From the NCBI GenBank assembly GCA_010909165.1, contig MU008149.1, positions 1 through 64,000 on the forward strand: a stretch of DNA of 64,000 nucleotides, written 5' to 3'. Positions 23,063 to 34,189 of the stretch are shown piece by piece (the first letter of the stretch is position 1; each line of letters starts with the position of its first letter). Source of the DNA: Anthoceros angustus (lineage: Eukaryota > Streptophyta > Anthocerotopsida > Anthocerotales > Anthocerotaceae). A program made the position numbers and the translations under genes. The notes beneath the pieces were generated by a model that saw only the letters and a program-made list of their open reading frames with translations, did no database searches and was not told where the DNA came from.

Positions 23063-24487
23063 CTTCAATCTCTGCAATTCCAGGCAACCCCACTCCGTAA
23101 TCACAAAGAGATGCACAAAGCACAGTGACCGCTAACTCACTGCTCAAGATCGCCGCCTCTCAAGAGCTTGCCTTTGTCCACTTGCGAGCTTGCGGCTGTC
23201 ACAGCGGTTGAGTTGCGCTCCAAACCGAGCTTGCGGCGGTCTTGGGCGGTCAGAGCGCGGCGGTGTCGCTCCTCACTCGCAGCATGCAGCAGTCACAGCG
23301 GTGGTGGTGCGCTCGACGAGCAAGCGGTCACGGTGAGGTGTTGCGCTCGAAATCGCGGGCGTGAACGCCGGTGCCTGGCGGTAGCCCTTAAGTTCGAAAA
23401 GAGGAGGCCTTAAGGAAGCTAAGCGGCGTGTAAAAGTAGGGTTTTCTTCCATAACCCCAAATGGTTTTCATAACCGTGTTTCTCTAAAATAACCGCTACC
23501 TTAAACTCAATTTTGACCGAGCTTACTATTTTAGGCTGACGCCGCCATCAACTTTTCGCCAGTGGGCTGCAATTATGCTAAGATTTCCCGTTACAATCCT
23601 GTGCACAGCCCGCCGTCAACCACTTCATTGTCCGCACTTATTTGAGGCAATCCCATCAACCACTTAGGCGGGGGCACTGGGATGCGAGGCCGTCCAGGCG
23701 CCATATAGCAAAGCCGGGGAGGCTTGATGTCACTAGCCACTACCTGCTGCTCTGCAAAGTCTTGTGCTTTGCTTCCTTGCGCATTGCGATAAGTGCGTGC
23801 GATGTTGCATTTGACGCACGCTGCGGAGATGAGGTTGGTCTTGTTTCGCCATTGTCTTTTCCCGCATACCATTCATGATACGATGCAACTTGTGCAACGA
23901 CCATGCACGTGGCGCGGAGGTTCAAGTGGAGGACCGGGCCCTCGCAATTCCAAAGAAATGGAGACATGGTCCGCAGGAAGAGGCTCGCTATCTTGAACGC
24001 TCCTCCAAGTTCACATATTCGGTGCAATACCCACGGAGTCCTCCACATGAAGGTTTGTTGTGGTTACCACTTTTCCCACTTTTGGAAGAGGCGTCGGTAG
24101 CTTGTTAAGTCTGTTCGCCCATGCCATGTAGGCTCTACAGGCGTCGACACTTGGCGTCACCAAACATGCGAGGTGTGCCTCACACCCGAATTTGCATCTA
24201 TCGCACCATTGAGGAGCCCATCTACACGCCTCCCGGATCCGAATTGAGTCCTCATCCCTCAAGCTGCGTGAGAATGGACCACTGTTGCACGCGGATTGTT
24301 TGATGGTGGTCACGGTGAAGACCTCCCACGGGCGAGCGAACCCTCCGAGGATGAAGATGAAGCGGCCACTTCCGGACACTGCGCGTCGTCGTTCCATCCC
24401 AAGCCTGGGTGAGGCGGCGTCAAGCGAGCAAAGCATTGCACCTCAGCAGGCCGGTGGTGTCACATTGAAGAAAAGTGAAGGAGAGGT
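23063..24487. other. Intergenic region between divergent ParB-like and DUF7869 genes
   Basis: Immediately upstream of the ParB-like ATG, 23150-23400 carries short repeats (GCGCTC, CAGCGG). 23440-23560 is AT-rich with near repeats AACCCCAAATGGTTTTCATA. Minus-strand ORFs at 23591-23872 (MVCGKRQWRNKTNLISAACV start) and 24011-24436 are open but unrecognised. Divergent promoters could lie here; I cannot place them. Confidence 0.35.
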
Positions 24488-27107
24488 GTGGCGGATTTCA
24501 AAACCATGTTGCAATCAAATGTGCTTGCGGTGACAAAAGAAAAGTTTCGGGAGCGGTACCGATTCCTAAGGATGGGCAGGCGAGCAAGAGACATTTCTAG
24601 AGTCCTTGGTTCAAGCGAGAGGGGATGTGAAAGGGGTAAAGTATGCACACACATTTTGGGGTCCATTCCGATCTCTTGCTTGAAGGCATTTAGAAGAGTA
24701 TATTGCATAGGGCTATGAGATGAGGAAGCGAAGAGAATCATTTGAATGCCCGTGGGATGGTTTTCAGCCTAACCCCAAACCACAGTCTTCTTATGCGTTG
24801 GGGCGATATCACGGATGGATAAGACATTTCTAATGATGGCGGTGCCGAACGTGGAGGTCTTCAACCTTCCGGACACATACACAAGGTTGGAAATATGGAG
24901 TATGTACTGTGACAATGCGAAACCTCCGGGATCCTCTATGTGAAAATATCCATGGTTCTTGAAGTTATGGAAAAGCAACTTCCCAAGAGTGAAAATACCA
25001 AAATCCAACAGGTTTTCCACGTGCTCACTCTGCAGTCTGAAGAGCACAATTAGGAACACATCCACAAATCCGATCAAGGTAATTGTTACCACTTTAGTGG
25101 GCTGGTTGACATGCATGGGAACTTATGACAATGGTTTTCTTGAGTGGGGAATGGTTGTTTTGAACTCGAGGCTTTATGGGCAAGATCCCTATAACCGGGT
25201 CTTGATCTTTGTATGATGGGATGGGGTCGACCGTCGTCCACATATGCAAAACCCTTGGGATGAAACCACGAGAGGCCGTACATGTGGTGGGGCCGGCGGC
25301 CGGTGGAGGCCAAGAACCCTATGGTGCGTTAAGAGCCACGGAGATGGGCGCGGCGGCGCCCACCTCCAGTGCTCTTAACGGCACCATAAATCCGAGGATA
25401 CCAGCCAACGCCCACATGGCGAAGGACCATACGGGTCACCCTACAATTTATACATGTGGTGGCGGCGCCCCTCCATAACCAAAAGCCGATGGCATGGATT
25501 GTGGTTGCTCGTGTACCCAGCGACAATTGTTGCAAATGCGCTAGGACGGAACATGAAGGTTCTTCCTCCGTTGATTTGGGGCGGACGTCGCCAGCGGTCT
25601 CCAAAGATAGGAGGGTCCTTCATATCTAAGCGGATGTCTCTTCAAATGTACACGAGTGTGTATGTTTTAAAGCAGAAAAATATCAAGCGGCTTTAGATGC
25701 CCATCGTTTGCGGTTACATCGAGCGGTGAAGATGGCGGCTCGAGCAAGAGTTATGTAGAACCACATATGTACCTTCTACTTTCAATCGATGGAATGGACC
25801 AAAAGAAGGCGGAGATTCCCCATCTACTTGATGGCCAAAGAACTTGGATGAGGAGTGCCGTATTCAGGTTCATGTGGTTGGGTGCATGATCCACAATTAC
25901 ACGTTTAAGGCAAGAGCTTACTTGCATTATGCGAACTTGCGGAATGATGCCAATCTCACGATTACCATCATCCAAGATGTTATTCATAACTACGAAGGAG
26001 TATTGCCGAAAGTGTTATATTTGCAATTGGACAACACCTGCAGAGAGAACAAGAATCAACTGCTGTTTGCATATCTCAACATGCTCGTGGACATGGGGAC
26101 GTTTGAAAAGGTGAAAGTGGGGTTTTTGTTGGTGGGGCATACGCATGATCAAATCGACCAAATGTTTTCATGCTTTTCAAAAAGCTTAAAACACAAGGAA
26201 GCTCACACTCTTCCTGTGCGAGATTTTGATTAGTGCGTACACTCCACCGGAGGTGAAGATATTGGTGATTCGGACTTCCGGTCATATGTTTGGCCCATAA
26301 GGCAAGGGAAGGTGGACACGCATACAAGGCGGTCAAAAATTAAACAACCTCTCTTTCCACCAATTCAAAATTACGAGAGAAGCCAAAGGTGACCGTGGGT
26401 TTTGTAACTCATCGAGGAGCGGTATTCCACATCAGCCTATTGGGAGAGGCCGGGTTGAGTTTTTGACATTCGTGCCGTTGGACACAATAACGGCTCCTTA
26501 ACCGCCTCCGGTCAAGGGATAGAAAAGGAAAGTTGGCGACTTATCACCTACGGATGGTGTGGCTCATTTGAAGGAAGGTCTTTTGGCCTTAGGCCTTATG
26601 TGACATCGGAGGAATACAAATGGTGGGAAGCTTTGGGTGGACCAACAAGAGATTCTTGTTATTGTTCAAAACAACATTGGGCTCGTCCTCCAAAGATCCT
26701 TGGAAGTGGTATTCGAGGTCCGAAGTAAATGTCAACCTCTGCGACTTGATGATGAAGCTTTATTACAGGCGTTGTTGAGGGACCTTCCACAACGAGATAT
26801 GTATTTGGGACGATACCAAAACTTGGAAAGACAACAGGAGGGAATGACACGTTTGAATGGTGATGTGTTGGAAATAAATAAGGGCATGTTCATTGCAGTT
26901 CCAGCCAACAGGGACACGCACAACAGACCATTTTGGATTGGGAAGGTGATTGACGGTTTGTTTGATGACCCACAGCCTCACTTACTTGTTCACTGGTACA
27001 GAACTGAGCACACAGATGCGTTTGAGGGTAGGTACGTTGAAGAATACATAATTCGGGGGGATGCCAGGCAGCCAAGCAACAAACCGGGAAAAGGGGTCAA
27101 GGGTTGA
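24488..27107 (+). pseudogene. DUF7869-family gene with C-terminal BAH-like segment (copy 1, with complete 5' part)
   Basis: The order matches DUF7869 proteins of plants, oomycetes and invertebrates. A Cys N-terminus KPCCNQMCLR (24507) leads to VTKEKFRERYRFLRMGRRA, then SCLKAFRRVY (24674), then YPWFLKLWKSNFPRVKIPKS (24947-25005) and CSLCSLKSTI. A likely intron, 25080 to about 25670, follows. Then come EKYQAALDAHRLRLHRAV, LLLSIDGMDQKKAEIPHL (25781), LYLQLDNT..ENKNQLLFAY (26017-26070) and VGHTHDQIDQMFS (26131-26170), the family signature. The end (26637-27107) gives PFWIGKVI..LLVHWY..FEGRYVEEYI, like BAH-type ends. At least three frameshifts or stops are present. The molecular function of the family is not established. 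Confidence 0.6.
25320..25388 (+). repeat. Near-perfect 33-bp-arm hairpin inside the DUF7869 intron
   Basis: Left arm TATGGTGCGTTAAGAGC continues to GGAGATGGGCGC. The right arm is GCGCCCACCTCC followed by GTGCTCTTAACGGCACCATA less two bases. The loop is only GGCG. A 12-bp direct word TACATGTGGTGG lies outside on both sides (25279, 25452). Possibly a small fold-back MITE or a small-RNA precursor. Confidence 0.75.
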
Positions 27108-29926
27108 ACCTAAAAATATTCAGAAGTTTATGTACAAAACCGTCATCTTGTATTATGGTTTCACCTTGAATTCTAAACATCTCATGCGGTAGACAAGAAG
27201 GCAATCAAGGACAAGTGAATGAATTGGGGCTTCATACAACCAGCAAGTCAAAGTGGCAGAGGATGAAGATGACGGTGATGATGCCGAACCTATGAAGATG
27301 ACGGCGTCAATTTAGAAGGAGAGTAGATTGCACTCGAATGTTAAAAGTGCGCATAGGGTAGCCTCATTTTCTTTTGAGAAGGAAACCAGACACATTCGAT
27401 CGTTCATTGTAGCCCATTCTCCTTGGGGAAAGTTTGAAACGACCTGTATATTCTACAAGATGTTAGGATGGAAACTCCACTCCAATCTTGACGGTTTAGT
27501 CCTAAAGCACTAGCGATTCGAGGACACCCTTTTGCACGCAATTTGCACATTTAGAGCATGTGCACATTTAGGGCTTACGATGCGTCACTAATAATGCATC
27601 CATACCCGGCACTTTCCTTTTGATCACGTCACATGACTATACATAGCATCTCGGATGGTTGGTGACACACATGACCCTCTTGTCTCAAAATCGATTCCTC
27701 CAACCTACCAAGGGATAGGAGATGACATATCACTTTGGATTGTGGGAGGCGGTGCGGCGGCGCGCCACCTGCAATTCCATGAATTCCATGTCGCATGCGA
27801 AGGATTCATGACCCATACCACCACCACCCGCATGGAAGCGTTCTGGGGAAACTTGAAATATGAGAGTTCGACATTGGTTGGACCATGTTTTCCGATTGTT
27901 TGTGGGGCATCGTCAAATGTACTCATCTTCACAGTCATGGTGCTCCATTTTGGTGTAAATGGGCTCTAAAGTCGGCATAGGTGTAAACTACAACCATTGC
28001 TCCACATGTCACGCAAGCTCATGCGTGTTGGTGTTCACCCTTCTTGATCATCTTTTCCGGCAAGCGGTGAACAAAGATTCAACACCCATCCAAAACCCCT
28101 TGCAAATAAAGGCGGAAAACCCTCATCTTGAATAATCACCCCTTCACTAAATAGCATGTTGGTTTGTTTCTGCCTCGTCTCAAGACTCTTCTCCAAGTGC
28201 TCCACTTGAGCTTCCATCCTCATAACATCCTCACGTTGGGTTTCTCACCTGCAATTTCCCTTGCTTGGTAGGTCCTTGTCTTCTCCGTCTTCAGAATTCA
28301 ACTCTCCTCTTGGCGGCTCCTATGTCTACCTTCTTGAACATCTCCCTATCAGCATCTCCTCCAACATGTCTAAGTCTCCTTTCTTACCTCAGGAGACTCA
28401 AGGCCTTTGCCTTGCTCATGGGATCTTACATCCCTTGCTTCCCTATGATGAGCTCCCGCTCATCACTTGGTGGGCAACTCCTCCCGTGACTCCATCCGCT
28501 CGCCCACCTAGCAGGGGCGGTTGCCTTCTTATCTCCTTGGGAGCTTCCAAAACCGTGACTTCCTTTCCCTCCTACCGTGGTAGGAGGTGCTCCCGTGGGA
28601 CTACTTCCCTACCGTGGTAGGACTAATTCACCTTGTAGGCCTTGTCATGAGGAGGGCGAAGGGGTCCCAAACCCTGTGGGAACACCTCCCACCCTCGTGA
28701 GTTCACCGCCATGGTAGGATCTATCCTACCTTCCATCTCCGCATCCTCCGGTCCAAACTTCAAATCCCCTACAACTTCTCCTTGCAAGTCCTCCTGCACA
28801 TCCTCGGCCTATCTTTGGAGGATTCCTTCCGCAATAATGTCCCGGTGGTCTTGCGGCACCTCCTTTAGCGCAAAGCACCAAGCACTCCTGTCCCTCTCAC
28901 AGGCTAAGTACACAATGTTAAAGGGATGCTTGGAATCATCCAACTCCTTACTTGTAGCCCTCTACTTCCCACAAATGCACTAGATAAGTGCTAAGATAGC
29001 CTTGACCTTGGATCTTCATCCGCGTTGGGTTTGACAACTTTTCCGGTGGTAGGTGTATGCTTCATACATGATGAGCCCCAATCCGGCCCGCTCCTTGAGT
29101 GATCTTCCATAGAAAATGGAGGAAGGTAGTGCTGAAATATGACACCCTTGGATTGCTCACCAAGCCCAAAACAATTCTTGTGAACAATCTCCACTTGGGC
29201 TCCAAGATTTGGTCGTCCAATTCTTGGACTTAGCCTTCATGCCCTTGCATAAGTGTAAGGGCTCCCTTGGGAAGATCCGCCGTTGATGCACGCTTGCCTC
29301 CACTCGTTCCTTCCATCAGCGTGATTCCGCTATCCTCGCTATCCACTGCCATATACACGTATGCTCCTTACGGTCCAACACTGGATCCGTCCGTGCGTTC
29401 TATCCGGTGGCGGCCAATTCCTCTTCGTCTGCTGCAAATTAGCAAAACACTCTCTATCAATTCAAGGTTGGTGTAAGACCAATGTCGCCCATACACCCAC
29501 TCTAGCTGAATATTCTCCTCTGCTGCCCAAGGTCGAAAGTCGAAAGGTCTCTAGAGGATGGCTGCCTTACGTAAATAAGGGCATGTCAAATTTCCACCCT
29601 CGGTCGATCCTCCTGCCTTAGACCTCTTGCCGCTCCTGCGCCACCTCCCTTGGTGGACGCTCCTTCCTTAGCTACTACCTCCTTGCCCTTGGTCATGGTA
29701 GGCTTGGTCATGGCCTCCTTGGTTAGTACTTGCATTGAAGAAAAGTGATGCCTCTCCGCAATTCCTGCGGCTCACCGACTTCTTATCCTTGCAAAGCGTT
29801 TCTCCTCCTCCTCATTTGCTCTTGCTCCTCTCAGTCCTTACACCTTGGCGTCCCAAAACCCGATTTCTCCTGAAAGCTCACCAAAATTCCCCACGGACTC
29901 TTACACCTTGACAATTTAGGAGCCCT
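27108..29926. other. Region with decayed, unassigned coding (unit 1)
   Basis: Holds short ORFs repeated in unit 2, such as minus 28035-28223 (MRMEAQVEHLEKSLETRQKQ start, coiled-coil-like), plus 27655-27969 and minus 28991-29194. None shows a known domain. 28565-28620 carries two CCTACCGTGGTAGG palindromes. A minus-strand gene running from 30304 down to about 27700 is possible, because acidic/basic protein-like stretches such as TKEAMTKPTMTKGKEVVAKE appear, but the frame is broken many times. Confidence 0.3.
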
Positions 29927-30304
29927 TCACGGTTTCCTAGCAATCTTGCCACGCTCCACCCTCCTAGGCACCCTCACGAGCTTGGCAAGTGTTGGGTTGC
30001 GCCCCAACCTTCTTCTCCCTTCTCTTCTTCCTCTTTTCCTCCTTCTTCCTCTCTTGGGCGCTGGCGGTTCGCCTCCTTCTGAGCTTGCGCCCTCCTTCTC
30101 CTCCTCAACAGCAGGCGCGTGTGTGCAGTGGCGTTGCTGTATGGGGCCTTGGGCAGCTTGAGGTGTGGCGGCGCCCTGCTGTGAGGCCGTCTCCTTCAAG
30201 TTTACGAGTTGTGGCCTCCTGCGGGCACTGCGACCACTTTTATAAGTCACCCAAGGGTTAGAAAAAGTAACTACCATTCTATCCTGCCCTTGGATGTGTG
30301 CCAC
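29927..30304 (-). CDS. Basic, low-complexity ORF of unknown function (unit 1)
   Basis: A 125-codon ORF starting MAHIQGQDRMVVTFSNPWVT. After ~70 residues of Gln/Ala/Glu-rich sequence it has a basic cluster (PKRGRRRKRGRREGRRR) that could act as a nuclear signal. It could be the first exon of a longer, decayed minus-strand gene. It is preserved exactly in unit 2, which mainly shows the recency of the duplication. Confidence 0.3.
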   Translation of the reverse strand: MAHIQGQDRMVVTFSNPWVTYKSGRSARRRPQLVNLKETASQQGAATPQAAQGPIQQRHCTHAPAVEEEKEGASSEGGEPPAPKRGRRRKRGRREGRRRLGRNPTLAKLVRVPRRVERGKIARKP

Positions 30305-30502
30305 GTGGCCCCTCTCACCATTGATGTTAGTTTCCTAATTTCCTTATACTAAAATACCATTTTCCCTATTTTTCTAATTTTCTAATTCGAAAATTAGCCT
30401 CTAATTTCTTAATTACCTATTTTGGCCTATTTATCTAGTCCACTAAAAGACTCTATATATAAGCCTATCACCTAAAACATAAGCTACCTTCCTTAGAAAC
30501 CT

Positions 30503-30748
30503 ATCTCCTACCGTGGTAGGACATCCTCCTACCATGGTGGCGTTTTCCTTTCTCCTACCACGGTGGGAGTTACTCCTCGGTGGGATACCTTCCTACCCTC
30601 TCCTACCATGGTAGGAGCTATTCCTGGTAGGTGATCAAAACACTAGCGGGGTCATCTCCTCGGTGGTAGGATCTCTACCCTACCCTCTACCATGGTAGGA
30701 GTTTCTCCTACGGTGGTAGGACACCTCCTACCACTCATGTAGGTTACC
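30503..30748. repeat. Array of palindromes of the type TCCTACCATGGTAGGA (unit 1)
   Basis: About nine full or half palindromes lie within 250 bp: CTCCTACCGTGGTAGG (30505), CCTCCTACCATGGTGG (30525), CTCCTACCACGGTGGGAG (30554), CTCCTACCATGGTAGGAG (30600), CTACCATGGTAGGAG (30687) and others. Centres alternate between CATG, CGTG and CACG. Each can fold on itself or pair with neighbours. Two more lie at 28565-28620. Confidence 0.85.
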
Positions 30749-31039
30749 TTTTCTCCTCACCAGGTCGTTTTGACCCGTTTCTTTTCCCATATCCTCTGCC
30801 TTCCCAGGCATGGTCCTACAACTCCCGCTCAAAAGGAGCAAAAATTTCCTTGCATGTCTTCACCAAACCATTTCTAGCAAAGAGTGTGGGCTGTTTCAAA
30901 GCGAACTCATTTAAGCTGGTTGCCCAAACTGCGTTCCACAGCAGTCTCGGCCTCCTCGGCCGTTCTCGGTAGTGGCCCCCTCCTCGTCCGTTCCTAATAC
31001 ATGATGACACGAGATATATAGCACGCTAGGATTAGACTG

Positions 31040-31431
31040 GTGAGATGCCCAACATACACCATTGCCCTCATGGCTCGGAAGATAAACAGCCTGAACATGT
31101 TATGTTGGGGAATCCGGCAAAGATATTTGGAAGCGAAAAATGGCCATTCGGGTTTACTGCGATGGCAGTGATAGATGGTCGATCCGTCCTCTCATTGTCG
31201 ATTCGGACGGGTTGCTAGGTACACTTGACAAGATGGCAAGCTCATAGATGCAGGATGATGATGTGCAGGAGGTGCTACCACCACGTGAGACCCCAATTGT
31301 ACTCAAGGTACCACGAAACATTGGGGCATTTTGGTATCAAAAGGACACATCATATCTTGAAGATTGCCTATTTACGTCGGTATGTACAAGGATGTTGAGA
31401 ACACAATGGCTAAATGCGCAACTAGTTAGTC
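31040..31431 (+). pseudogene. Ty3/gypsy integrase zinc-finger remnant (unit 1, frameshifted)
   Basis: Same segment as 39787-40182 but with indels. The His motif area reads RNIGAFWYQKDTSYLEDCLF, a frameshifted form of the HETLGHFG motif of unit 2. The segment ends at ACTAGTTAGTCGACC, where the TIR-element-related sequence starts. Confidence 0.6.
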
Positions 31432-31927
31432 GACCTTTTTCTAATGATTAAAACTTTGAACTAGTTGAGAACCTTTTGCATCTTTTGAATCTTAAAGGCG
31501 TTTGGCGTGGCCCAAGCGCGTGCAAATCATTTCAATCTCATTCTGACTACACGTGGATCAAGAGCATCATGTCAAGCGTAGATATTATCGTCCCAATGTC
31601 CGAGAATCAAAGTGATGTAGAATTCCCAGGCGAGTATAGTCTTAGGATTGATTGGAACGAATAAAAGGTTTGCGCACCAGGATCATAGCACGAGCTCTAA
31701 AAACTCTAAATGTTTGCATACGTACCGGTTGTGAGAATGACCTTCTTTTAGGAAGGCTCTGAATTAGATAGAGTTTAAAATCAAATACGTTTGTGCATGC
31801 ATAAACTAGACCTAAACTCTTCAAAACGGCCGTTATTAGTGCGTTTTTTTTAGCATGCAATTTGGGGTTTGCGGAATTCTGTGTGCAAAAAGGGGTTACC
31901 GGAGAAACCCCTTTCTACCCATATGCA
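31432..31927 (+). mobile_element. Right end of a TIR DNA transposon related to 32131-33964 (unit 1)
   Basis: Aligns with 33395-33964: CCTTTTGCATCTTTTGAATC, ATTATCGTCCCAATGTC and GTATAGTCTTA are shared. It ends GGAGAAACCCCTTTCTACCC, the same terminal sequence as the full element (with C for A at one position). The left end is missing. It abuts an LTR at 31928. Confidence 0.6.
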
Positions 31928-32130
31928 ATGATTGCATATCTAGAGGACAAGGTGTGATATGAGCTTATCCTATGTGAAAGGGTCTACATATACTAGCCCT
32001 TGGCATCGTCATATGCCTAAGATATCTTGTATACTAGCCCTTGGCATCAGCATATGCCGAAAATATCCTAAGAATATACTATAATATGCAAAGAATATGC
32101 TTAAGCATATTACTTGTGCTTATCCACTTA

Positions 32131-33964
32131 GAACAGCATCTATGTAGAAAGGGGTTTCTCCTGTCAAAAGGTTGGAAAAATCCCAACCCTATTTGCAGGC
32201 GAAAGTTGGTTTGGTTTTTATTGGTTTTGTAGTGTTCATCCATCGGTTTCGCATTCTCGGCTCCACTTCTGTCAGTCATTTACACCAGCTGCGCCTTGTA
32301 CTCGACTTTATGGTGATTTAGTCGGTGTGATGAAGGGCCAATGACCTCATTGTTCCATAATTTTGTCATGTCCATAGTTTACGCATTTTGTGTGGTTTTG
32401 TATGTTTTGTATACTAGGGGGCCTAGTGCGGCGCCTAAACAACGCTTATGCACAAAATTGCGTATGAAAAAAGAACGCGAAAAATGATTTTCTAATGAAA
32501 CATGTCCTTTTGAGGTCGAGGATATCACGGAACTCCGACAAAATAACAAGTAGTAGACATCGAGAGGTTCACCCTAGACCGCTCTCATATATCTATCCTA
32601 TGCCCTAATGTGACGAAAGAACACCCTATCCCCTTTTCATCCTTCGGTGTTTCCATCTCTTCTAAGTGGTGACCTAGTACTAGGTTATCATCAAACATGC
32701 TGAGGGAGGGCCCTGGTGAACAAGTGCATGCACCGGGAGCAAGGGGCCCAGTGCAGCGCTGCACTGCATGGCGAGGGGAGGCCCAGTCGCACTTGTACCA
32801 GCAGGGGCCCATGTGCCCGCTTGTGGGTGCAAGCAGGGCAGGTGCCGCGCACTGTGGGCACCAGGCAAGGGAGTTACGCGCACCATGGGGCAAGGGGCCC
32901 GATTGCGCACTAGGGCAGGGCCTTGCGCGCACCATGGGGCAAGGGGCGGGCGCCACCAGCAGGGGATTGCGCCTTGTGCATGCAGGCCAGGGGACCAGTT
33001 GCGCTTGTGCATGCACCGAGGGGCAGGGGCCCAGTGCGCCTTGTGCGCACTGTGGGCAGGGGCTGGTGCACGCACTGGGAAGGAGGCCCAGTGCGCGCGC
33101 CCAAGAGCGCATCAAGGTCAAGAAGGGCTAAGAGCATGAACCCATATGGTTCATGCCTTCTAGTACATTCGACGGTTCATCCAAAGAAAAAAGAGCAAAA
33201 ACCTAAAACTCCAAAAACCTCAAAAAATCCAAAAAAAATCCATTTTTGAGGCAAGTCGCGCACTTGCCTAAAATTTTGATATTTTTTGGTATTCGTTGAT
33301 ATATTTTTGTTTTAAAGGGTTCCTTCGACGTTTTCAACCTTTTTGTGCACCTCCCTAATGTGGATATGTTCTTAAGAATCTTTACTAGCCTCATCTTTTT
33401 TCTAGTGGTTAAAATTTTAAACTAGTAGTGAGAACCTTTTGCATCTTTTGAATCTTGAGACGCGTTTGGCATGGGCCCGGCTCAAGTCTGAGACCACTCT
33501 CATTCTCGCATTGCACGGATCAAGAGCATCAGTCAACAAATATATTATCCCAATGTCTAAGAAACAAAGTCCTGTAAAATTCCCGCGAGAATATAGTCTT
33601 ATGATTGGTAGTATGAATGAAAGGTTAGTGCAAACAAGTTTTGCGCATCAGTCTGATATGCCATAAAAACTCTAAACATTTGTATATGTCCAACACCGCG
33701 CAATGAGATGTAAGTGCGCGCATAAGTTTACTGCGCGTCTTGATTTGAAAGAAAAGTCGAGAGTGGGACTTTAGGTTTTTGCCACGTACTTGCAATCTAC
33801 AATCTCAAATAACGTGTATCAAAACAATTATTCAAAAGGTTGTGGGTGACATGTATGCGGATACAAAATGCTTATTATAGTGCGGATTTTTCAAGTGCAA
33901 AAGGGGGTCAGTCACGTCTGTACAAAAAGGGTTTCGGAAAACCCTTTCTACACGAGATGTTGTT
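32131..33964 (+). mobile_element. Non-autonomous TIR DNA transposon, 1834 bp, TTA target duplication (unit 1)
   Basis: Left end GAACAGCATCTATGTAGAAA. The right end, read on the minus strand, is AACAACATCTCGTGTAGAAA, then GGGTTTTCCG versus GGGGTTTCTC. TTA flanks on both sides (32128-32130, 33965-33967). It interrupts an LTR whose uninterrupted form is at 12070. A 3-bp TTA duplication fits the PIF/Harbinger type, but the TIR is not one I recognise. It encodes no transposase; a GC-rich minisatellite fills its middle. Confidence 0.65.
32697..33125 (+). repeat. GC-rich degenerate minisatellite (unit 1)
   Basis: Irregular repeats of GGGGCAAGGGGCCCAGTGCG, GGGGCAGGGGCCCAGTGCGC, and TGTGCATGCAC. It generates long open frames on both strands (up to 178 codons) that are Cys/Pro/Ala-rich and identical between units; no protein is supported. 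Confidence 0.7.
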
Positions 33965-34189
33965 TTAGCTATTTACAACCATGTTTAATTAACACTAATA
34001 AGCACTTATTTAACACAAGTGCATTAGATTAATTAATACTTGCCTAAAGATATGTAATTAGATTAACTAACACTAATTAAACACTAAATCTAAGCTCGAG
34101 ATGACACCATAGGCCACATGAGCATCTCGCCACCTTCCTTCTTTGCCTAGGCTTCAAGGCAACCATGAACATTTATGCTCCCTCCCTTA

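Larger units (their letters stand above)
31928..34083 (-). repeat. LTR-like repeat split by a TIR transposon (unit 1)
   Basis: 31928-32130 plus 33968-34083 together match the reverse complement of 12250-11963, ending (on the minus strand, first bases) TGTTTAATTAGTGTTAGTTA at 34083. The two halves are interrupted after CTTATCCACTTA by the 1.83-kb element. The outer left end is cut by the transposon end at 31927. Confidence 0.55.

Noticed and set aside
24769-25116. 115-codon minus ORF
   Set aside because: It is antisense to DUF7869 coding (YPWFLKLWKSNFPRVKIPKS on plus), which is the supported reading.
30503-30748. CRISPR array
   Set aside because: Regular spacers and constant repeats are absent; units are palindromes with variable spacing in a plant genome.
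32585-33131. ORFs of 131-178 codons on both strands, repeated at 41424-41913
   Set aside because: They are translations of a GC-rich minisatellite; their conservation only reflects the recent duplication.
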